Origin: Lytechinus variegatus
Taxonomy: Eukaryota; Echinodermata; Echinoidea; Temnopleuroida; Toxopneustidae
Length of the DNA stretch: 64,000 nucleotides
Assembly: GCF_018143015.1 (NCBI RefSeq)
Contig: NC_054751.1
Location: 29,527,783 to 29,591,782 of the forward strand
Direction: 5' to 3'
Below, piece after piece: positions 14,901 through 23,900 of the stretch. The notes under the pieces are model-generated. The model was not told where the DNA came from, made no database searches, and saw only the letters and a list, made by a program, of their open reading frames with translations. The first letter of the stretch is position 1. Each line of letters opens with the position of its first letter. The position numbers and the translations under genes are program-made.

Positions 14901-17900
14901 ATGTAAGAAAGTAGGCGGAGCTTACCACGGCGGAATTCAGTTCTCCGTGATCTGTTGTGTTCGAAGTTGTTGGGGGGGGGGGTCTGTGTTCTCTCGGTGT
15001 CCGCTCTGTGTGATAAGCGCATGTGCCTTGAAGTCTGTAATAGCTCTATGGTGAAAGGGTATTTCATTGGGGAATCTAATGTACTGTCAGGTGTCGAACT
15101 CGTGAGTGTCCATTCCGCCTTTGGTCTGTACATTTTGTATATGCTATAGCCTGGGTCAAGCCACATGTATGCCTCGAATGATAGACCAATAGCTCTATGG
15201 ATAGACCATGGGATTTTGATGAATTTATATTTTGGCGACATAAATTAGTAGCAAATAAAACGGCAACAGAAAATAACGCTAAATAACGGCCAGGTCTACA
15301 AATACATGAAGAATCCCAGAGCTGCGTACAGTGTTGAGTAGGGATTTTTTTTTTTTTTTTTTTTTTTTGGTTATGTGGATCATGGAGGGATGGAGTGTGA
15401 TTTTCCAGAAGCTATATTGTGCCCCTCCCCCCAAAATTACCTTTCTGTTCTTTGCTTTACCTTTGCATAAACTACAATACGTCCTTGTGGTTCTTGATTA
15501 TTCTCTTTTACCTGGTCACGATATAGCAAACGTCCGTCGACTGGTTCGATCGAGATAAACTGATATGGACGATAAAAGAGGCGAATGCACTGAATATATA
15601 GCTCCGTGTATGTATCCGAGCGCAACTCTTGTCATGATATGTCGATGTGCATGTTTACATGCACGGAACATAGCTGGGAATAAAGGCAGCCCGAAAGGCA
15701 GTGACCTCCCCTCCTCCACCCCCCCCCCGTGCCCCTGACATGGAAACTTCATCATCCACCATCGTGTTTGTGTGTTTACGTTCTCCACGAGCTCCCCCAA
15801 CAAAGATCATCCCATCCATTGGCGGCGGAAGCCAAAAAATTTAGGGGGTGTCCACCTGAATTTTCATGGACACAGGTAAAAAATTTGACAAGCGCCCACA
15901 AAAAAGGGTTATCAACCTAAATTTTAGGAGTTGCTTACCTAAAATTTTTGACAAGGAAAAAAAAAGGTCATCAACCTAAATTTTAGGGGGGGGGGCAACA
16001 CACGTTTCAGGGGGGTCCACGTGAATTTAGGGGGGATCACGCAGGAAAAAAAATTGACAAGCAAAAAAAAAAAGATTATCAACAAAAAAATTTAGGGGGG
16101 CCGTCCCCCCCCCTTCCGCCGCCTATGTTCCCATCAACAATCTTCGGTATAGGCATATCTTCACGTAAGATACTTGGGAGAAACTCCCGGGTCCTGTTGC
16201 TTCCCCCCCCCTCCGATCGATCGGGGCCTATCCGTTTTAGACTATTTTGGAACGTGTTAGATATAGGGTAGTAATTTGCAAACCCAAACATCTCAACTCC
16301 CGAGACCCTGGAATATCATGACTGTATCATACAGTTGACATTTGTTCATGGTCAGTAGAACTCAAGGTCATGCCATCTGCTTCGACTGGTTTCAGCAAGA
16401 ACCTCCCATGATGCAATGTGCATTGCAAACTTGCGTACTGCCTACTGTTATTTCAACATTTCGTTCTGTTTCTCCGATGACTATCTATCTTGTCCCAACA
16501 TGTGATTTAGCCCCATCCTGATTATTATTGTGGAGTTGATAAACAAGTCATGTGACCTTGAATACATGTATTGCATTGCATTTGCATATGCATGTAATTT
16601 ACAGGAGATATCATGCTAGTGTATCACTGGTAAATTGCACAATCACTGAGAGAGTTTTAATTGAGCCAAGTTCAAAACATGTCCAGTGTATTAAAAAAAC
16701 ACTCTAAACCAACCACAAGCTATCAAATCCTGATTTGTCACTTTGAACTAGGAAAATCCTTGTGCGGTCCGGTAGATTACCCAACAAAGCAATGATGTAA
16801 TGCTGGTTGTATAAAATGGCCCATCATTTCAAGTACTCTGGTCACTTTTATTCTGTTTGTAGGAATTAATGGTCAGTACGGCCCAGAATATTGCTGATGT
16901 ACTGTTCGTGTATGATGTCTGCAGACAAAAAAATATTCTTTCATATTTTGTGCAATAAGACATATTTGAGGCATCTTATACTAGACTTTGTAAGTTTTCA
17001 TCTATACTGAAGTAAGTACAGTATGATTGCATTCTTTCAATACACAATCATTTTGTAGGCCTACATAGGTGTATCATATTTGTTTGCTACATTTCCTTAT
17101 TTGTTGCAGTGAAAAAAATTACCCGGTATGCATTTTTTCTAGAAATCTTGTTAAAGTTTGACAAACATCGGACAACACTTGATTTGTACATGTAATTGTA
17201 AGTAAAACCTACAATCTGGATGTGAGAAGTGCACTGATTCTGCTCTACAAAATAAGTTCATACAAAACCATGGACTTAAAAATAGATAATGTTATTGTTT
17301 AGTGAAGTGAATTTAATGTGGAAGATCCCCTGTTTCATTTCCTCAGGTTGAGTCCACACCAGCCATGATGGATACCCCAGTGAGCGTGGAGAACCAACTG
17401 AAGATCCATAGGAGACAGCTGGAGCAGCTGGAGCGTGAGAAGGAGCAGCTCTCAGACCAACTGAAGGAGGTGATTCGGATGAATAAAAGATGGCAGAAGT
17501 ACAGCCAGCAGCAGGATGCTGCCAAAGGGGAACTGACACAGATCAGAATTGATCTGGAGAACAGGAATAAGGTAAAAACAAAAATAACTGCGATCAAATA
17601 ATTTTGTATTAATGCTCACCTGCTTTCCAAAATGTACATGAATATTTCAGGAAATATTTCCTTCATAAATTTCTTCTTTGTTTTTCATCACTGATGAACT
17701 TCAGAATATGGAGATTACATTGATGTTTGAAACTACAACTTAATTTGAACATAGCAAACCTCCCGCTCGCGGAGGGTAATTGTTGAGTTCCGAAGACCAA
17801 AATGTATCAGTCATTCAAATTATTCAATCATATTTGAAAATATAGCAGTCAGTATTTTCATAACCCTTCTTTGGTATTGTACTGTGCCAGCGTAATCCCT

Positions 17901-20900
17901 ATATCAATATCAATATCTCATACAGGTCTTGGAACTGCAGTGCAAAGACTATGAGGAACTCATGAACAAACTACAGAAACAGCTCCAGGAGAATGAGGAG
18001 TGCGTTAGACACCGACGGGTGGACAAGACGGAAGCAGCGCACAAGGATGACGTCATCAGGAGGCTTCAGAAGGAGGTCATTGACCTCGAACAAGACATCC
18101 GCAAAGCTAGACGAGAAAGCATGAAGTACGACACTGAGGTCGTCAAACAACAGGTAAGGCTGCAATTCTACCTACCCACGATGCATTTCAAAGGGCCCAA
18201 AGAAAAGATGTTTTCTTGCAAGGTCAAGATTTGAATTCAAATAGAGAAATTAGAACTCTACAATAGCATAAAGTTCTAAATCCAAAGAATTCAGCAATTT
18301 CCCTTTCTTATCCGATGCCTCATTCTTTTGGGCCCCATTGCATGAAAATTAGTATTATGGTAACTCTGCCATCCAACGATAAATACCATGTTAACGATGG
18401 TCAACAGCCAATCAAAATCAAGGATTTCATGCAAGTTACCATTGGATGGCAAAGTTACCATAATGGTAACTTTTATGCAACTCAACGGGGCCCAGATTTT
18501 ATATTCATTTGAGAAAAAAAGAACCCTCTGAGTAGACAGACACATGAGTTTCAAATATTTGTTTAATTACTTCAGATCATCCTCATCTACAGATTATTTG
18601 AAGAAACTTCCCAAAGCATTCTTTTTCCTTCATTACTCTCTACTCAGTAGCCATTCACCATTCCTTTCTCTCAATACATGTACAGTATGCATTTCATTCA
18701 TACTTCTACTTTAGTTTTTTATTTATCATATCCATGGTCAATGCAAGTCTAATGTAAAGTTTTGAAGTGTTCTGATGTCAATTTCTTAAATAGAATATTA
18801 TGTAATGCCCCATGATTTGCCCAGTTAGCCTCGGCGAACAAAATAAACTGATATCCCGTGAGGTTATCCCCCTTTAGTGCATTCAAAGGTAGTTTCTATT
18901 CAATCATCATCAGCTGCAGCGTGCAAAACATTCTTGACATGTGATATATCAGAAGTACTGGGTAAGGACTATCCCTGAAAGGATTTCCACCCCACATCCT
19001 GAAGTGACCCACTCACATCCGTTACGTTCTGAAGCACAGCTACTGATCTAGCTCTGTCATCAGCTGTGTCCAGTCACCCCAAAACCTACAATAAGTCGCC
19101 AGGGACGGTTCTCTGTAAATGATCAAAACAGTATTATATTTGGTTTTCAAAAATGCAAAGAATTTAAACTGAAATATTTGAAAGAATATTGCTTTTTCTT
19201 ATACAATCAAAATTTCAAGTGGTACATGTAGGGTTGAATGGAAAAAAAGATAGAGTTTAAATAATTTGAGTAAGTTTTTGCAGACTGCTTGGAAGTTCCA
19301 CTGAGATTGATCATTGTCCATATCTCATGCTTGTTTAGTTTCTTCTGCATTCAAATAAGTATATGTGTGGGTTACTAATGATCAATTTTTGATAAGTTAT
19401 ATCATTTTAATTCTTATGATGCACATTTTTTCAAGCTCAATGAAAATCTCCAAACTAACTTTTGGCGACTTATTCTTGATTTTGGGGTGGCTGGCCATGA
19501 TCGGCAATATCATGAATTCATCACCATGCCCATTAAACAAAGGGTATTTAAATACAGGAAGAACCATTTTCCGTGTGGTAGAACATTCGTCAATCTTGGA
19601 ATTGAATTTGTAATGTTGTTAATGTGTGGAATGGTTTCCTGTGATAAAGTTCTGGTGTTTACATGAAGTCTGTTAAAATAGGGCGGACATAAAATGTACC
19701 ACATGGTTCAAACAAATGGTGACGATTATGATGTTCATCACAGTCTACTATTCATTACACAGTATCTACATATGTAGCAAAGGGGAACTTTTAATTGTCT
19801 ATTCATGAAAAGGATATTTACATCCTGTTTAAAGTATGGTCCGATTTTCTTTGAATCAAGTACCACATCCCTGTTGTGTGTATTCAGTTCATGAAAAAGA
19901 TATGAAATGAAGTTATGAAACGAATGATGACAATGCCCCCCCCCCCATGTGACTAGGGGGGGGAGAAGAGATGAAGGAGGAAGTACAGTGACCTGCTTGT
20001 TCTGTGTAAATAAATATCAAGAGATTTCAATCTCTATCATGTGCATGTACATTCAAAGGATTGGTCATACATGTATAATGTCTATAGAGCGCTTCTTCAT
20101 GTAAACATGCTCAATGCACTTAATACTTCTAGTCTCCAATGATTTGAACAGAACCATGAAAATTTCATCAAAATCAGACGAGGAAGGACAAAGTTATGAC
20201 ATTGTCAAATTCTTTAAAACAATTCTATGCATTTGCTCATGAGTTTGTAATAATCCAGCTAATGCTATGAAACTACTGGTATTTGAATTTTTGTCCACCA
20301 AGTACGGAGAAAGTGGACTGACAACTGATTTTGTGTATGAGATGTTCAGTGTGTATCATATAAGGAAAATATCAAATAATTATGATTTTACAACACAAGA
20401 AGGACAGTGGGGCATGACATCAGCAGTCCACCTAATGAATATTCATGATGGCGGGCATATGGCTGTTTACACGAAATGTTGCTAGACTTAATAATTCAAT
20501 AACTTTATTATCTGTTTCCAGATTTTGATAAAATTTTCAGTGATTAGACAGTGAATTTCACTCATTCATAATTATTTTCAGCCCAGAGTTACCCTTTCAA
20601 AAAGTTTAAAAGGAGTTTGAAAGGAGTGCATACTTGCAGATAGTTCACTTTCACCACACAAAGAATAGACGATTCTAAGTGTGTGTTCAGAACAATGGAG
20701 ATCATAACAATACACTTGCAACATTTCAAGAGGAAATATTCATTTTTAGTATGGCTAGACGGAAATTTGGTTATTATGTTTAATAGTATACATTGTAAGT
20801 GTTCAGAAGAAAGGAAAACAGATTATGATACTGGAACAGATGTGGGATTTTCAAATGTTCATTGTGTTTAGCATTTCAAGTGAATGACTTTCAATCTTAT

Positions 20901-23900
20901 TTTCAGAAAGAATAAAAACAATTGAAACACTCAATTATGTGTTGTACATGTTCTTTCAATTTTATAACATTGATTTACTTGTTTCTCATACATACAATGT
21001 TGAGTTTACTTTTTTTTGATACGCCAATATACTTTCATGTGTGTTTCCCTTTTAATTGTATGAAAATCATATTAGTTTGTTGCACATTTGAAGTTGAACT
21101 CAAATACAACTACTTATAAGGATAAAACAAAAATGTTAGCCTGGAATGTCTTAATTTCTAGCTTCACAGAAAACGCCATTTTATCATTCATGACAGACTA
21201 TTATTTACAATGTGAATTTCAACAAGTCAAAGATTAGTGGATCAGAGGCACGGTAATCTCCACTGCCATTGCCAATGAATGACCTACAGTGGTAGAGTTA
21301 CTACATGTATGTGGCCAAAAACACTTGTAGATATTAAACAGATTAAAATCCTCCCTATTACAAAATTGTTTATGCCAATATTACCAGATAAAACAGGTAA
21401 TATATCACAAGAAAAAAAAGATGTTTTCGTATTGCACCTGAAACAGTATAGAGAGATTTCCAAAAAGAATACATATTTTGTTATATCCTATTTTATTTGT
21501 GTACCTGAAGCAGTATAAAAAACATTTTCTATAAAAAAGTTTGTCTTCAATACCATTTTCTTTTTGTGTCTGAAGCAAGATACAAAACAAAATCTACAAA
21601 AGAGCATAATATTGTTTGTCACAAATATTGCTATCTTATTTTAGCTGAAAGCAATGTACAGAATATTTCCAAAAGTATATTTTGTCGTGAATAATATTTT
21701 TCTTTGTGTATAAAGCTAACACATAAGATAAAAGAGATTGTTTTCTATTTGCAGTTGAAGCAGTATACAGAAGATTTCCAAAAAGAACATATTGAGAAGG
21801 AAAAGCTGAAAAGGGAGCATGCCATCTTGAACAGGAACCATCTTGAAGCAGAAGAACTGGTTAGACAACTGAGTCGACAAGTAAGTTGTATTGGTAAACT
21901 GCTGATTCGACTATTGCCAACTTGTCCAATGATCACATGGTCTACTTTCATTTAATAGTCTAGTGCCATTCTGTCCATCAACATTTCATCAAACGACCAT
22001 TTGGTCCAATAATCATTTGGTCCAGTAATCACTTCGTCTAATCACCAGTTTGTCTATGATCATTTCGTCTAATAATCAGTCATTCTAATACCCATTTCTT
22101 TTCATTCATTTTGCACAATAAACACTTTATATCCAATTAGACCATATGGTTTATGGACTAAATGGCTAATTGACCAACTGGTTATTAGACAAAATGGTGA
22201 GTGGATGAAATGGCAATTAGACCATGTGGATAGTGGACGAATTGATGATAGACCGAATGATAATAGACGAATTATAATAAGACGAATTGGCATACCAATT
22301 GGAAATAAACAGATGTATTGTACATTTATGTAATAGAGAAGTTCACTATGATTAAAGAATGGTTGTAATATAAAGTAATTATTGAAAAGCAGAAGAACAA
22401 TATTAATATATGAATAGAATTTTGACAATTTTTTGAATTTCATTAATCAGTCTGTTTGATATGCAAATGTCTGTAAATGTGATATCATATTTATGATTGC
22501 ACAGTGGTTACATGTAGGAGATTTAAGAGGAAAAATTTATGTGAAATAGATCTTAAAAATGAAGAAAAAGAAATGAAAAAGATTGGTTAAAATTGTATTT
22601 TCCAACGTCATTTGTAAAAATAGGTATCATGCTTCTTGTTCAATGTACATGTATTCCAAGCCATGTAAACATCTAAAACTTCATGTGTCATTCTTGTATG
22701 ACTTTTTTTTTACAGCTTGAAATTGCTAAAAGAGAGACACAACAACTCCAGCGGGAAAACCAGCAATTACAGGCAGATAAGAGAATGAACGCTGGTTACG
22801 TAAACGCGATGCCAGATAATCTAGTTTATAGGGTATGTGTTCCATCAAGTTATTCAAATTCTTATTACCTTTGTCATATCAGGGAGGGGAGCTTAAGGGA
22901 AAACCCTTCCTGGTATGACTATCACAACAACTCCATCAACAATACAAAACAGAAAAAGACGAAAATAGAGACAAAATTCATAAAATTACCTTGAGGCTTC
23001 TTTTATTACGCAAAAGCGCCCTCATGCACTGACAAATGTTGCACATGTGCATGACATTCCTTACCCCTTAAAGGAAGAAAGTTATAGCAATTTAACTTTC
23101 ATTTAAAGGAGCATGTTGAAATGACATAACATTATAACACTCAGAAGAACGAGGAATATGAAAACAAAAACTATTCATTCAAGTGTATAGTCAAGACGTA
23201 CATGTAGCATCATAAACCTTTAAAAAAAGAGATACAGAAAACTTCAGTCAATAATAAGCTGGTTTTACCTTAGGAATTCCAGTTAAAGAGAAATGCCAGT
23301 AGTTGCAGTAGACACTGATTTCATGAGAAAGTCTGTAAAACCAGGCTTAATTGTCAGAATATCATCGAGGATCTAGATCTGGTACAGTAACATAAACTGA
23401 CTTTGTGAAATCTTGAAATCTACGCTGAAAAACGGTCACACTGAAGATCACCAACACAGATAGGCACACGTGGGACAGTGTATTATTATTGCTGGAATAA
23501 AGACCCGACGGAATTGACCGAATCCGTGCTTATTTTGCTTATTTCTCAGCAATTACACAATTTCTCCCAGAATCCTTTGGCACATATTTTTCATTCATAC
23601 AAACCGACACTTGGGTGGTCATTATATTAGATTCTGTAAAAAGTTGTTTTGAGATCGTTACCAAAACTGAAATTTATCTTTAAGCTCCCTGATATGACAT
23701 ATGCGGGCTTGTCCGGGAGGGGAGCTTAAGAGAATACCCTTCCTGGTATGACTATCACAACAACTCCATCGACAATACAAAACAGAAAAAGACGAAAATA
23801 GAGACAAAATTCATAAAATTACCATGAGACTTATTTTATTACGCAAAAGCGCCCTTATGCGCTGACAAATATTGCACATGTACATGACACTTTCCCGTAC

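Larger units (their letters stand above)
10447..17346. other. Intron 2 of gene 1, content
   Basis: It holds a TTAAAG-type MITE (11435-11836), a tRNA-SINE on the minus strand (13827-14110) and a GC-richer block (14900-16300) with poly-G, poly-C and poly-T runs. Within that block 15820-16110 repeats the phrase ACCTAAATTTTAGG several times. The remainder is AT-rich and I see no exon in it. Confidence 0.5.
18154..21754. other. Intron 4 of gene 1, content
   Basis: It contains the GGGGCCC MITE (18330-18493), a CAGTCACCCC-ended element (19069-19494), a C/G homopolymer tract near 19935-19965, a diverged fold-back fragment (20120-20602) and the array of degenerate exon starts (21431-21740). I see no additional coding exon. 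Confidence 0.5.

Noticed and set aside
14735-15241. 168-codon minus-strand protein
   Set aside because: No domain or splice sites, and a + strand frame of similar quality overlaps it; it spans a poly-G run and a repeat-rich block.
22881-23890. Direct repeats as long terminal repeats of a retroelement
   Set aside because: Only about 175 bp, no TG...CA ends, and only a MITE between them.
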